Origin: Acidimicrobiaceae bacterium
Lineage (GTDB): Bacteria; Actinomycetota; Acidimicrobiia; Acidimicrobiales; Aldehydirespiratoraceae
Reading direction: 5' to 3'
DNA: 45,517 nt
NCBI GenBank assembly: GCA_009843735.1
Contig: VYCW01000061.1
Location: 1 to 45,517, forward strand
Part shown: piece after piece, positions 34,216 to 43,325 of the stretch
Position numbering within the stretch: the stretch's first letter is position 1
Layout of the letters: each line of letters begins with the position of its first letter
Program-made: the position numbers and the translations under genes
Notes under the pieces: model-generated
Seen by the model: only the letters and a program-made list of their open reading frames with translations
Told to the model about the DNA's origin: nothing
The model's database searches: none

Positions 34216-34757
34216 TGCCGCTGACCGTCCTCACGGGAGGGGTCCGCTGCGGCAAGTCGGCCGCCGCGTCGGCTGCGGCCTCGGCGGGCAGTGCCCCGGT
34301 GGTGTTCGTGGCGACCGCCGAGCCGGGCGATGAAGACATGGCAGCCCGTATTGAGCGTCACCGGGCCGAACGGCCCGCCGGCTGGACCACTCTGGAGGCC
34401 CCCCGGGACCTTCGTGCCGCGGTGGACTCGGTCGACTCGGACGTGACGCTCGTCATCGACTGTCTCGGGTTGTGGGTGACCAACCGGATGCTGGATGACC
34501 CCCCGGCAGCCGGCGACGAGCTGGTGGCGGAGGCCGCGGGTCTGGCTCAAGAGTTGGTGGCGCGGCCCGGCCGGACGCTGGTAGTGACCAACGAGGTCGG
34601 CTCGGGCGTGGTGCCACCCACCCCGCTGGGACGCGACTTCCGAGACCTGCTGGGGCTGGTCAACCAGGCGGTCGTTCGGGCCGCCGACGACGCCTACCTG
34701 GTGGTGGCGGGCCGGCTGCTTCCCCTCATCGATCCGGCTGCCGCGCCGCGGGACTGA
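34215..34757 (+). CDS. cobU: Adenosylcobinamide kinase / guanylyltransferase CobU
   Basis: A 180-residue bifunctional enzyme that phosphorylates adenosylcobinamide and converts it to the GDP derivative during nucleotide-loop assembly. The P-loop GGVRCGKS is at 8-15; RIERHRAERPAGW carries the histidine that forms the GMP intermediate; IDCLGLWVTN and VTNEVGSGVVPP are family hallmarks. Length is normal. Lies between cobO and cobT in the riboswitch-led operon. Confidence 0.94.
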   Translation: MPLTVLTGGVRCGKSAAASAAASAGSAPVVFVATAEPGDEDMAARIERHRAERPAGWTTLEAPRDLRAAVDSVDSDVTLVIDCLGLWVTNRMLDDPPAAGDELVAEAAGLAQELVARPGRTLVVTNEVGSGVVPPTPLGRDFRDLLGLVNQAVVRAADDAYLVVAGRLLPLIDPAAAPRD

Positions 34758-34768
34758 AGTAGAGACCA

Positions 34769-35770
34769 GTGACCGTGGCGGGCGGCGTCCTGGCCGGGCT
34801 GCTCGCGGGGCTTCCGGGGCCGGACCGTGACGCACGGGACCAGGTGGCGGCCCGGGCTGCCACCGTGCTGCGCCCCGCCGACGCCTTCGCTCGGCTGGAC
34901 GCGGTGGCCGCGTGGCTGGCCGGTTGGCAAGGCACGTCCGCGCCGAGGGTGGAGCGCCCTCATGTGGCCGTGTTCGCGGCCGACCACGGCGTGGCCGCCG
35001 ACGGGGTCAGCGCCTACCCGGCCGAGGTGACCGCGGCCATGGTCGACGCCATCCGCGGCGGGGTGGCCACCATCACCGTTCTTGCTCGCGAGGTCGGTGC
35101 CACTTTGGAGCTGTTCGACGTCGGGGTGGGGCGGCCCACCGGCAACATCAGGGTCACCGACGCCATGAGTGCCGAGGAGTTCGACGAGGCCGCGGCGGCG
35201 GGCGCGGCCGCGGTGGACTCGGTCGATGCCGACCTGCTGGTGGTGGGGGAGATCGGCATCGGAAACACCACCGCGGCGGCCGCGGTGGCCGCCGCCACCC
35301 TCGGAGGCGGTGCCGTCGACTGGGTCGGCCCTGGGACCGGTGTGGTCGGAGCAGCCCTGACCCACAAGTGCGACGTAGTACAGGCTGCATTGGACCGAGT
35401 GGGTGCGGTCACTCCGCTGGAGGCTCTCAGACGTCTTGGTGGCCGGGAACTGGTCGCCATGGCCGGAGCGGTCGCGGCCGCACGCCGGCGCCGGCTTCCA
35501 GTGGTGCTCGACGGGTTCATCGCCAGCGCTGCGGTCGCTCCGCTGGCAGTAGCCAGGCCCGGCAGCCTCGACCACTGCGTCGCCGGACACTGCTCGGCCG
35601 AGCCGGGTCACCAACGGCTGCTGGCGGTGTTGGGTCTCGACCCGCTCATGCAACTCGACCTGAGGCTTGGGGAGGGATCGGGGGCCCTGGTGGCCGTGCC
35701 GATCATCCGGATGGCGGCCGCCGCCGTGGTGGAAGTGGCCACCTTTGAGGAGTGGGGACTGCAACCGTGA
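34769..35770 (+). CDS. cobT: Nicotinate-nucleotide:dimethylbenzimidazole phosphoribosyltransferase CobT
   Basis: A 333-residue enzyme that activates the lower-ligand base (for example dimethylbenzimidazole) to its riboside phosphate. Motifs: VFAADHGVAADGVSAYP near 68-84, GEIGIGNTTAAAA, the region GHCSAEPGHQRLL, and the catalytic glutamate in LRLGEGSGA. GTG start 12 bp after cobU. With cobS and cobU it lets the cell rebuild the nucleotide loop on salvaged cobinamide. Confidence 0.94.
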   Translation: MTVAGGVLAGLLAGLPGPDRDARDQVAARAATVLRPADAFARLDAVAAWLAGWQGTSAPRVERPHVAVFAADHGVAADGVSAYPAEVTAAMVDAIRGGVATITVLAREVGATLELFDVGVGRPTGNIRVTDAMSAEEFDEAAAAGAAAVDSVDADLLVVGEIGIGNTTAAAAVAAATLGGGAVDWVGPGTGVVGAALTHKCDVVQAALDRVGAVTPLEALRRLGGRELVAMAGAVAAARRRRLPVVLDGFIASAAVAPLAVARPGSLDHCVAGHCSAEPGHQRLLAVLGLDPLMQLDLRLGEGSGALVAVPIIRMAAAAVVEVATFEEWGLQP

Positions 35771-35789
35771 CGCCGCGTCAGGACACCCC

Positions 35790-36536
35790 GTGAGCCTGCG
35801 GCGGGCCTGGGCCTTCCTCACCCGCCTGCCCGGTGGCGCCCATCCACGCGATGACCGTGAACTGGGCCGCAGCGTGCCATGGTTCTCCGCGGTGGGCGCG
35901 GTCGTGGGAGGGCTGTCCGGTGCTCTCTACTGGGCGCTCCACAGCCCGTTGGGCCCGTCGATCGCCGCCGTGGTGGCCGTTGGGGCCGGCGCCGCGGCCA
36001 CCGGCGGGTTCCACGAGGACGGCCTGGCCGACACCGCCGACGCCCTCGGCGGGTCGACCCGGGAACGGCGTCTCGAGATCATGAAGGACTCCCGGGTGGG
36101 AGCCTTCGGGGTGCTGGCGTTGGTGCTGTTCACGCTGGTGCGGGTGTTCGCGGTCTCATCTCTGGAGCCCTTGGATGGGCTGGTCGCGCTGGTGTTGGCG
36201 CACATGCTGGGTCGGGCGATGGCGGTGGCACTGATGGGTGTAGTACCCGCGGCCGCCGGCACCGGCCTCGGTCACAGCTACACGGCCCACCTGCCTCGCG
36301 CCTGGACAGCTGTCGCGGTCATCGCCTCCTCAGCGGTCGCAGCCAGTCTCGGACCCGCCGGCGCGGTCGCACTCCTGGGCGCAGCGGCTGGAGCGGCAGC
36401 GGTAGGCCTGATCGCACGGCGGGCCTTCGGCGGGACCACCGGCGACGTGCTCGGCGCCATCGAGCAGGTCGGGGAGATGGCTGTCCTCGTGTCAGCGGCC
36501 GGTCTGGTAGCCACCTACGGCTGGTCCTGGTCCTGA
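35790..36536 (+). CDS. cobS: Adenosylcobinamide-GDP ribazoletransferase CobS
   Basis: A 248-residue membrane enzyme joining adenosylcobinamide-GDP with alpha-ribazole (phosphate) to make cobalamin (phosphate). The conserved acidic segment GGFHEDGLADTADALGG (near 71-87) and the following MKDSRVGAFG are the family active-site signature; FGGTTGDVLGA lies in the last third. Several hydrophobic helices fill the rest. GTG start. Last gene of the btu/cob operon; it converges on the SDR gene with 24 bp between stops. Confidence 0.92.
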   Translation: MSLRRAWAFLTRLPGGAHPRDDRELGRSVPWFSAVGAVVGGLSGALYWALHSPLGPSIAAVVAVGAGAAATGGFHEDGLADTADALGGSTRERRLEIMKDSRVGAFGVLALVLFTLVRVFAVSSLEPLDGLVALVLAHMLGRAMAVALMGVVPAAAGTGLGHSYTAHLPRAWTAVAVIASSAVAASLGPAGAVALLGAAAGAAAVGLIARRAFGGTTGDVLGAIEQVGEMAVLVSAAGLVATYGWSWS

Positions 36537-36560
36537 ACCGGCCAGGCCTGCCTCCGGCGT

Positions 36561-37478
36561 TCAGGGCCGGGGGCTGTGGACCCGGCCGAAGGTGTAGGCG
36601 TCGGGCCAGCCGCGGCCGGCGACGCTCTGCTCCTGGCGGGAGATGATGTCGGGCAGGTCCTCGGGCTGCCAACCGTCGACCAGACTCTCGCCGAGCAGGT
36701 CGAATACCGGCCGCCGTAGTTCGGTGAGCAGTTGGAGGCTGAAGGCGATGCGACCGGTCAACCGGTCCGGGTCGCCGGTGCAGAGGGCCAGCGCGGCCTC
36801 CGCCATTGTCTCCAGGGGCTCGAACATCACGCCCTCCACCCACCCCGCCGCGACCAGTGACGGTGTGGCGATGGCTCCCTGCGGCGCTAGGGCGTTGACC
36901 GCGATGCCCTGGCCCTCGCACTCGCTGGCCACCGACACAGTCAGCCGGTTCAGAGCCGCCTTGGTGGCGCCGTACATCGCGCCCGCCTTGGAGGGCTTGT
37001 TCGTCGGGAACGGCGGCCCCGGCGGGAGCTCGGCCGAGAACGTGGTGATGTTCAGGATCGCCCCGTGACCACGCTCGCGCATCCCGCCGATCACCTCGGC
37101 TGTCAGCAGCCACGGCGCCCACAGGTTCACTTGCAGGGCCCGCTCGAGGCGTCCGGCTGGCACGGACTCGAACGACCCGTAGCCGCCGACGGCCGCGTTG
37201 TTGACCAGGATGTCGATGGGGCCGAGCGCGGCCTCGGTCCGCTCCACCAGCCTCGTTCGGGCCCCGTGGGGATCGCTGAGATCCGAGGGCAGCACCACGC
37301 ACCGGCCGCCGATCTCGCGGATCCGGGCCTGGGCCGCCTCGAGGCCGTCGACGCTGCGGGCCGTGATCGCCACCCGGGCCCCCTCAGCGGCGAGGCGCAG
37401 CGCGATCGCGGTGCCGGTGCCACCTTTGCTCGCGCCGGTGACCAGTGCCACCCGCCCCTCGCACTGTCGCTGAGACAT
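36561..37478 (-). CDS. Short-chain dehydrogenase/reductase
   Basis: A 305-residue SDR oxidoreductase. The cofactor loop TGASKGGTG is at 14-22, NNAAVGG at 93-99, and the catalytic triad candidates are Ser148, Tyr169 and Lys173 (YGATK). Ser and Tyr are separated by 21 residues, more than the usual 12-13, because of a proline-rich insertion. The C-terminus extends about 50 residues past the usual end. Substrate unknown. ATG with AGGAGG upstream; divergent from the AIM24-like gene. Confidence 0.86.
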   Translation of the reverse strand: MSQRQCEGRVALVTGASKGGTGTAIALRLAAEGARVAITARSVDGLEAAQARIREIGGRCVVLPSDLSDPHGARTRLVERTEAALGPIDILVNNAAVGGYGSFESVPAGRLERALQVNLWAPWLLTAEVIGGMRERGHGAILNITTFSAELPPGPPFPTNKPSKAGAMYGATKAALNRLTVSVASECEGQGIAVNALAPQGAIATPSLVAAGWVEGVMFEPLETMAEAALALCTGDPDRLTGRIAFSLQLLTELRRPVFDLLGESLVDGWQPEDLPDIISRQEQSVAGRGWPDAYTFGRVHSPRP

Positions 37479-37581
37479 CAGGCCTCCTTGAACGTGACGA
37501 ACCGCGCCTCGAGGATCGACTGACTCTTACTATGCGTCGGTTAGCCTCGCCGCAGCGGGCCCCGACACCCAGGAGGCAGCC

Positions 37582-38367
37582 ATGCGGAGCCACGAAATCG
37601 ACTACCAGATCTACGGCGACGACCTCCAGTTCGTGGAGATCGAGCTGGATCCCGGAGAGATCGTCGTCGCTGAGGCCGGTGCCATGATGTACATGGAGCA
37701 GGGCATCACTTTCGAGGCCAAGATGGGCGACGGCTCCGACCCCGACCAGGGCGGCTGGGGCAAGCTCAAGTCGGCCGCCAAGCGGGGGCTCACCGGTGAG
37801 GGCCTGTTCATGACCCACTTCATGAACAGCGCGCCCCAGGGCAAGCAGCGGGTGGCCATGGCCGCGCCCTATCCCGGCAAGATCCTGCCCATCAATCTGG
37901 CCGCGGCCGGCGGGCAGCTCATCGCCCAGAAGGACGCGTTCCTGTGCGCGGCGTCGGGCACCAAGCTCGACATCGTCTTCAACCGCAAGTTCGGCACCGG
38001 CCTGTTCGGCGGGGAGGGCTTCATCCTGCAGTCCATCTCCGGCGACGGCCTGGCCTTCATGCACGCCGGCGGCACCATCGTCGAGAAGCAGCTCCAGGGT
38101 GAGACCATGCGGGTGGACACCGGCTGCATCGTGGCCTTCCAGCCCCAGATCCAGTACTCGATCGAGCGGGCCGGCAACCTCAAGTCGATGGTGTTCGGCG
38201 GTGAGGGCCTGTTCCTGGCCACCCTCACCGGCGTGGGCCGGGTGTGGCTGCAGTCGCTTCCGTTCAACCGGTTCGCCGACCGGGTTCTGGCCAACATCAG
38301 ACCCGGCGGCTCCCAGGGCGAGGGCTCGGTCATCGGCGGCCTGCAGAGCGTGTTCGAACGCCGCTAG
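37582..38367 (+). CDS. AIM24/TIGR00266 family protein
   Basis: A 261-residue beta-rich protein of the AIM24 (TIGR00266) family, marked by [20 protein letters not shown] near 17-36, GEGLFMTHF, and the repeated glycine-turn pattern ending in [20 protein letters not shown]. The bacterial function is not settled; a membrane-associated scaffold role has been proposed for relatives. ATG start with GGAGGC upstream. Monocistronic by layout: divergent from the SDR and convergent with hpaH. Confidence 0.86.
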   Translation: MRSHEIDYQIYGDDLQFVEIELDPGEIVVAEAGAMMYMEQGITFEAKMGDGSDPDQGGWGKLKSAAKRGLTGEGLFMTHFMNSAPQGKQRVAMAAPYPGKILPINLAAAGGQLIAQKDAFLCAASGTKLDIVFNRKFGTGLFGGEGFILQSISGDGLAFMHAGGTIVEKQLQGETMRVDTGCIVAFQPQIQYSIERAGNLKSMVFGGEGLFLATLTGVGRVWLQSLPFNRFADRVLANIRPGGSQGEGSVIGGLQSVFERR

Positions 38368-38401
38368 ACGGCCAATCGGCGGCAGCCGGCGGCGCGCCCG
38401 A

Positions 38402-39235
38402 TCAGACGATCGGGATGTCGAAGGAACCGAGCGGGCCGAAGTCGAAACGGAACTCGTCGCCCGGCGACACCGCCATCGGCCGGGTGAACGAGCCCGACAG
38501 GATCACTTCGCCGGCCCGCAGCGACAGGTCCTGCTCGGCGTAGCGGCGGGCCAGCCACACGATGCCGTTGGCGGGGTGGTCGAGCACTCCCGCGGCTAGC
38601 CCGGTCTCCTCGACGGTGCCGTTGCGGTAGGCGATGGCACCCACCCAGCGCAGGTCCAGATCGCGGGGACCGACCGGGAGGCCGCCGGTCACGATCCCGG
38701 CGTCGGCCGCGTTGTCGGCGATGGTGTCCACCACGGTGCGGGTGCGGCCGGTGGCAGGATCTGTGCGGGGCGTCCGGGAGGCGATCAGCTCCACCGCCGC
38801 GGTGACATGATCGGCGGCGTCGAGCACGTCGTCGACGTTGAGGTTGGCGCCGTAGAGATCGTCGGCCAGCACGAAGGCCAGCTCCACCTCGAGGCGAAGG
38901 TCGCAGAAGTCGGCGGTCGTGATGGGCTCGCCGGGGGCGAACACCATGGCGTCGGTCAGGAAGCCGGAGTCGGGGGTGTCGATGCTCATGGCCTGCTGCA
39001 TGGCCCGGCTGGTGAGCCCGATCTTGTGGCCGACCACACGCTCGCCTCTGGCCAGCCGGATGTCGAGCCAGGCGGCCTGCACCCGGTAGGCCTCGTCGAT
39101 GGTCATGTGCGGGTGGACGCCGGTCGTCTGGCGGACCTGCCTTCGCCCGCGCTCGGCGGTGTCCAGCAGCTCGGCCTCTGCCCGGATCGCGCCGTCGGTG
39201 AGTCCGGTCGGGTCTAGCCCTGCGCTGTCGGTCAT
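38402..39235 (-). CDS. hpaH: 2-oxo-hept-4-ene-1,7-dioate hydratase HpaH
   Basis: A 277-residue hydratase of the MhpD/HpaH group. It adds water to 2-oxohept-4-enedioate in the homoprotocatechuate meta-cleavage pathway. From memory of E. coli HpcG, long blocks match: GHKIGLTSRAMQ near 69-80, RLEVELAFVLAD, TIADNAADAGIVTGG, DLDLRWVGAIAYRNG and VEETGLAAGVLDHPANG. The closeness favours HpaH over the catechol-pathway hydratases. ATG start, 31 bp after the quinone oxidoreductase gene on the same strand. Confidence 0.9.
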   Translation of the reverse strand: MTDSAGLDPTGLTDGAIRAEAELLDTAERGRRQVRQTTGVHPHMTIDEAYRVQAAWLDIRLARGERVVGHKIGLTSRAMQQAMSIDTPDSGFLTDAMVFAPGEPITTADFCDLRLEVELAFVLADDLYGANLNVDDVLDAADHVTAAVELIASRTPRTDPATGRTRTVVDTIADNAADAGIVTGGLPVGPRDLDLRWVGAIAYRNGTVEETGLAAGVLDHPANGIVWLARRYAEQDLSLRAGEVILSGSFTRPMAVSPGDEFRFDFGPLGSFDIPIV

Positions 39236-39266
39236 CGGGCGCCACCGGGATCGCCGCGCCGGCAGC

Positions 39267-40256
39267 TCACGGGACGAGCAGGATCTTCCCGGCCAGGCTC
39301 CGGCCCTGCAGGAGCCGGTGGGCCTCGGCCGCCTCGGCCAGCGGCAGCCTCGCCGCGATCCGCACGTCGAGTTCGCCGGCCGCGATCCAGCCGAACACCT
39401 CGGCGGTCCGGGCGTCGAGCGCCTCGCGGGTGGCGATGAAGTCCCACAGCTTGGGCCGGGTCAGCCACAGCGACTTGGCCATGAGGTGCAGCGGCGCCTT
39501 CGGCTCCACCGCCCCCGATGCGTTACCGAAGGTCACCATCGAGCCCCGCGTCCGCAGCAGCTGCAGGCTGGCGTCGTACACCGCGGCGCCCACCCCGTCG
39601 TAGACCACGTCGATGGCCTCCGCGCCGACGGCGGCCTCCACCCCGGCCACGAGGTCGGTGGTCGTGTAGTTCACGACGTGGTCGGCGCCCGCGGCCCGGG
39701 CCAGCTCGGCTTTGGCGTCCGACCCGACGGTGGCCACCACCTCGGCACCCCGCAGCTTGGCCATCTGCACGATCAGCCTGCCGGTGCCGCCCGCGCCGGC
39801 ATGGACCAGGCACCGGTCGCCGGGCCCGATCCGGGGACAGTCAGCGATCAGGTAGTGGGCGGTCAGGCCCTGCACGCCGATGGCGGCGGCGGTGTCGAGG
39901 TCGACGCCGTCGGGCACCCTGTAGGCCACTCCGGCGTTCACCGCGACCCGCTCGGCGTACGAGCCCGCCGACCCGGCCCACGCCACCCGGTCGCCGGGAG
40001 CGAAGCCGTCCACCCCGGCTCCGACCTCGAGCACGGTCCCGGACCCCTCCTGGCCCAGCACCAGTGGCAGGGGCATGTCGTACAGGCCTGAACGGTGGTA
40101 CGTATCGATGAAGTTCACCCCGGCCGCGGCCACCGCCACCGTGATCTGACCCTCCCCGGCCACCGGGTTGGGCCGCTGCACGACTTCCATCACTTCGGGC
40201 CCGCCGGTCTCCGAGATCTGAACAGCCGCACTCGTCCCGCCCGCTGCTGTGCTCAT
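39267..40256 (-). CDS. Quinone oxidoreductase-like MDR protein
   Basis: A 329-residue zinc-free medium-chain dehydrogenase of the NADPH:quinone reductase type. The catalytic-domain pattern GVNFIDTYHRSGLY and GQEGSGTVLEVG (68-79) and the nucleotide-binding LVHAGAGGTGRLIVQMAK are diagnostic, and the zinc ligands of alcohol dehydrogenases are absent. It sits inside the homoprotocatechuate gene group, between the FAH-family gene and hpaH. Whether it acts on a pathway intermediate or is a passenger is unknown. Confidence 0.88.
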   Translation of the reverse strand: MSTAAGGTSAAVQISETGGPEVMEVVQRPNPVAGEGQITVAVAAAGVNFIDTYHRSGLYDMPLPLVLGQEGSGTVLEVGAGVDGFAPGDRVAWAGSAGSYAERVAVNAGVAYRVPDGVDLDTAAAIGVQGLTAHYLIADCPRIGPGDRCLVHAGAGGTGRLIVQMAKLRGAEVVATVGSDAKAELARAAGADHVVNYTTTDLVAGVEAAVGAEAIDVVYDGVGAAVYDASLQLLRTRGSMVTFGNASGAVEPKAPLHLMAKSLWLTRPKLWDFIATREALDARTAEVFGWIAAGELDVRIAARLPLAEAAEAHRLLQGRSLAGKILLVP

Positions 40257-40436
40257 GTTCGCGCCTCCCGCACTAGGTCCGGCCAGAGGCTAGGGGATGC
40301 CGGTCCGGCGGGCGCTGCGTGCGTCCGCTTGCTCGCACGGGCTTCGCCCTACTCGCTCGCAAGTCGAACACCCGCACCCCCCGCCTTGCTCTTGCCGTGG
40401 CGGGGACCGGCGGGCGCCGTCCGGCAATGCAACCGT
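40257..40436. repeat. Intergenic region with direct repeat and hairpins
   Basis: 180 bp between FAH-family and quinone oxidoreductase genes. Contains an 11-bp direct repeat ccggcgggcgc (40305-40315 and 40407-40417) and a nested dyad: gggc-ttc-gccc (40339-40349) flanked by cttgc (40328-40332) and gcaag (40359-40363). No gene is seen. It may hold a terminator or an mRNA-processing structure for the minus-strand transcript. Confidence 0.4.
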
Positions 40437-41306
40437 CTAGGCGGCGGGCTCATCGCGGATCGGGTTGCGGAGGATGCCGATCTCGGGGACGGTCACCTCC
40501 ACGACGTCGCCGGGCTTCAGCCACCGCGGCGGGTCGAAGCGGGCGCCGGCGCCGGTGGGGGTGCCGGTGAAGATCACGTCGCCGGCGTCGAGGCCCACGA
40601 ACGTGGACAGGTAGTGGATCTGGTACTCGATGCTGAAGTGCATGTTGGAGGCCAGGTCGTCCTGGCGTAGTTCGCCGTTCACCTTGGTGGTGAGGTGCAG
40701 GTCGCCCAGCGCGCCGATCTCGTCGATGGTCACCAGCCACGGCCCGAGCGAACCGCTGCGGTGCCAGTTCTTGCCCTGGGTGACGTTGAAGCGGCCGTGC
40801 CGTATCCAGTCCCGGATGGTGCCCTCGTTGCCCAGGCTCACTCCGGCGATGTGGCTGCGGGCCTGCTCGACGGGGATGCGGCGCCCGCCAGTGCCGATCA
40901 CGACGACGATCTCGCCCTCGTAGTCGAGTTGCTCGGACTCCGGGGGTCGCAGCAGGGGCTGCTCGTGGCCGACCAGCGTCTCGGGGAAGCGCACGAACAC
41001 GCTCGGGTAGGAGTCGCGGCGCTCCTCGGCGTACTCGGCACCCCGCCCGCCGTAGTTCACGCCGATGCAGATGATCTTCCCGGGGCGCGGGATCAGGCGC
41101 TCGAAGGCGATGTCAGCGAGATCGTGGTCGGCGGCGGTGCCGGAGCCCGCCCAGCGGGCAGCCTCATCGAGGCGGCCCTGGGCGATCAGGTTGCTGAGGT
41201 CGGTCACGCCGTCGAGGCGGGAAGCGAGGTCGATCACCCCGGTGCCGTCCGGCGTGAGTACCCCGAACGACGGGTCTGCGTGGGCGGTGTAGCTGAGCAA
41301 GCGCAT
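40437..41306 (-). CDS. Fumarylacetoacetate hydrolase family protein, probable pathway decarboxylase/isomerase
   Basis: A 289-residue FAH-fold protein. The acidic metal site is seen in LDYEGEIVVVIG (Glu130, Glu132), and LGPWLVT and FTGTPTGAG are conserved. In the lid motif, IGVNYGGRGAEY (81-92) has Arg88 where the general family has His; Glu91 is kept. The third metal ligand region reads NEGTIRD instead of NDVTARD. In homoprotocatechuate clusters this family supplies HpaG (OPET decarboxylase/HHDD isomerase), and context suggests that role, but the changed lid makes it uncertain. ATG 41304-41306 is divergent from hpaF. Confidence 0.85.
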   Translation of the reverse strand: MRLLSYTAHADPSFGVLTPDGTGVIDLASRLDGVTDLSNLIAQGRLDEAARWAGSGTAADHDLADIAFERLIPRPGKIICIGVNYGGRGAEYAEERRDSYPSVFVRFPETLVGHEQPLLRPPESEQLDYEGEIVVVIGTGGRRIPVEQARSHIAGVSLGNEGTIRDWIRHGRFNVTQGKNWHRSGSLGPWLVTIDEIGALGDLHLTTKVNGELRQDDLASNMHFSIEYQIHYLSTFVGLDAGDVIFTGTPTGAGARFDPPRWLKPGDVVEVTVPEIGILRNPIRDEPAA

Positions 41307-41367
41307 GGGTGTCGGTGGGAATCGGCGGAGGGACAGAACCGTACAATCGTGGCGGACGGGACCGCCC

Positions 41368-41763
41368 ATGCCTCACATCATCATCGAACACTCCGCCAAT
41401 CTGGCCGCCCTGACCGACGTGGACGCCCTCGTGGCGGCCGTCCACCAGGCGGCCCTCGACGACGGCCTGCCCGCCCTCGACGCCCTCCGGACCAGAGCCG
41501 CGCCCCGCGACCACTACCGCATCGCCGACGGCGACCCGGCCTACGGATTCGTCTATGTGACCGCCCGGATCGGTCCCGGCCGGGAGCCGGAGGTGATCGA
41601 GCGGTTCCTGAGGAGGCTGATCGACACCGTCGATGAGGCGCTGGCACCGCTGCAGGCCGACCATCCGGTGGCCATCAGCGCCGAGGTCCAGTTCATCGAC
41701 CCGACCATGCGCATCAACCGCAACCACATCCGCGGCCACCTCGCCGAGCCCGGTGGCACCTAG
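41368..41763 (+). CDS. hpaF: 5-carboxymethyl-2-hydroxymuconate isomerase HpaF
   Basis: A 131-residue tautomerase-fold isomerase. It begins MPHIIIEHSANL, with the catalytic N-terminal proline exposed after Met removal, as in HpcD/HpaF; the later segments RIADGDPAYGFVYVTARIGPGR and FIDPTMRINRN match the family pattern. It ketonises 5-carboxymethyl-2-hydroxymuconate. First gene of the plus-strand half of the cluster, 61 bp from the divergent FAH gene, so both promoters must lie in that gap. Confidence 0.9.
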   Translation: MPHIIIEHSANLAALTDVDALVAAVHQAALDDGLPALDALRTRAAPRDHYRIADGDPAYGFVYVTARIGPGREPEVIERFLRRLIDTVDEALAPLQADHPVAISAEVQFIDPTMRINRNHIRGHLAEPGGT

Positions 41764-41794
41764 CCTCGGATCCGGCGCCGACGGGAGACGCACG

Positions 41795-43321
41795 ATGGTC
41801 ACCACCGCCAGCTTCGAGGAGAACCTCGCCGCCGCCGGGCGGCATCTGGCTCGTTTCGCGGCCGAGCCCACGCGACACCTGATCGGCGGCGAGGCTGCGG
41901 CCAGCGGCTCGGGCGAGACGTTCGCCAACGCATCTCCTATCGACGGGATGCACCTGGGGGATGTGGCAGCAGGAGACGCCGCGGACCTCGACGCCGCGGC
42001 TACAGCGGCCCGGGAGAGCTTCGACGCCTGGTCGCGTACGCCGGGCGAGCAGCGCAAGCGGATCCTGCACGCGGTGGCCGACGCCATCGTGGCCCGGGCT
42101 GGCGAGATCGCGGTGGTGGAGTCGGTCGACACCGGCCAGGCCATCCGGTTCATGTCCTCGGCCGCGCTGCGGGGCGCCGAGAACTTCCGGTTCTTCGCCG
42201 ACCGGGCCCCGGCCGCTTCAGACGGCCTGGCCCTGCCGTCGGCGCATCATCTCAACTACACCAGCCGGCGGGCCATCGGCCCGGTCGGGGTGATCACGCC
42301 GTGGAACACGCCGTTCATGCTGTCCACCTGGAAGATCGCCCCCGCGCTGGCCGCGGGCTGCACGGTGGTGCACAAGCCGGCGGAGTGGAGCCCGCTCACG
42401 GCCTGCCTGCTCGCTGAGATTGCCCTCGACGCGGGCCTGCCCCCCGGGGTTCTCAACGTGGTGCACGGCATGGGCGAGACCGCGGGCCGGGCCCTCACCG
42501 AGCACCCCGACATCGCAGCCATCGCCTTCGTGGGCGAGTCGGCCACCGGGTCGGCCATCCAGGCCCAGTCGGCGGCCACCCTCAAGCGGCTCCACTTCGA
42601 GCTTGGCGGCAAGAACCCGGTGATCGTGTTCGACGACGCCGACCTCGACCGGGCCCTCGACGCGGTGGTGTTCATGATCTACAGCCTCAACGGCGAGCGC
42701 TGCACCAGCTCCAGCCGCCTGCTGGCGCAGCGCAGCATCTACGACGACTTCACTGGGCGTCTGGCGGCCAAGCTGCGCGACATTCCGGTCGGCCACCCCC
42801 TCGACCCCGCTACCGTGATCGGCCCGCTCATCCACCGGCGCCACTGCGACAAGGTGCGCAGCTACATCGAGCTGGCCTCGACGGAGGGCGCCACCGTGGT
42901 GGAGGGCACGGGATGGGACGACGCACCCGAGGACGGCAACTTCGTGGCGCCGGTGCTGTTCACCGGGGCCACCAACAACATGCGTATTGCCCGTGAGGAG
43001 ATCTTCGGCCCGGCGCTCACCGCCATCGCCTTCGACGACGAGGCCGACGCCGTCGCCACCGCCAACGACACCGACTACGGGCTGGCCGCCTACGTGTGGA
43101 CCGGCGACGTGGGCCGGGCCCACCGGGTGGCCGACGCCGTCGATGTGGGCATGGTGTGGGTCAACTCCCAGAACGTGCGCCACCTGCCCACACCGTTCGG
43201 GGGCATCAAGCGCAGTGGCATCGGTCGCGACGGCGGCGACTGGAGCTTCGACTTCTACATGGAGACCAAGAACGTGGCCGTCGCCCACGGCGACCACCCC
43301 ATCCCCAAGCTGGGAGGCTGA
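41795..43321 (+). CDS. hpaE: 5-carboxymethyl-2-hydroxymuconate semialdehyde dehydrogenase HpaE
   Basis: A 508-residue NAD-dependent aldehyde dehydrogenase. Family motifs: PWNTPFMLSTWKIAPAL, the catalytic glutamate in FELGGKNP and the catalytic cysteine in GERCTSSSR, with the closing FGGIKRSGIGRDGG. The HpaE assignment is supported by hpaF directly upstream and hpaH across the divergent promoter. It oxidises the ring-cleavage product of homoprotocatechuate. ATG with GGGAG upstream, 31 bp after hpaF; 4 bp precede the next gene. Confidence 0.9.
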   Translation: MVTTASFEENLAAAGRHLARFAAEPTRHLIGGEAAASGSGETFANASPIDGMHLGDVAAGDAADLDAAATAARESFDAWSRTPGEQRKRILHAVADAIVARAGEIAVVESVDTGQAIRFMSSAALRGAENFRFFADRAPAASDGLALPSAHHLNYTSRRAIGPVGVITPWNTPFMLSTWKIAPALAAGCTVVHKPAEWSPLTACLLAEIALDAGLPPGVLNVVHGMGETAGRALTEHPDIAAIAFVGESATGSAIQAQSAATLKRLHFELGGKNPVIVFDDADLDRALDAVVFMIYSLNGERCTSSSRLLAQRSIYDDFTGRLAAKLRDIPVGHPLDPATVIGPLIHRRHCDKVRSYIELASTEGATVVEGTGWDDAPEDGNFVAPVLFTGATNNMRIAREEIFGPALTAIAFDDEADAVATANDTDYGLAAYVWTGDVGRAHRVADAVDVGMVWVNSQNVRHLPTPFGGIKRSGIGRDGGDWSFDFYMETKNVAVAHGDHPIPKLGG

Positions 43322-43325
43322 GACA

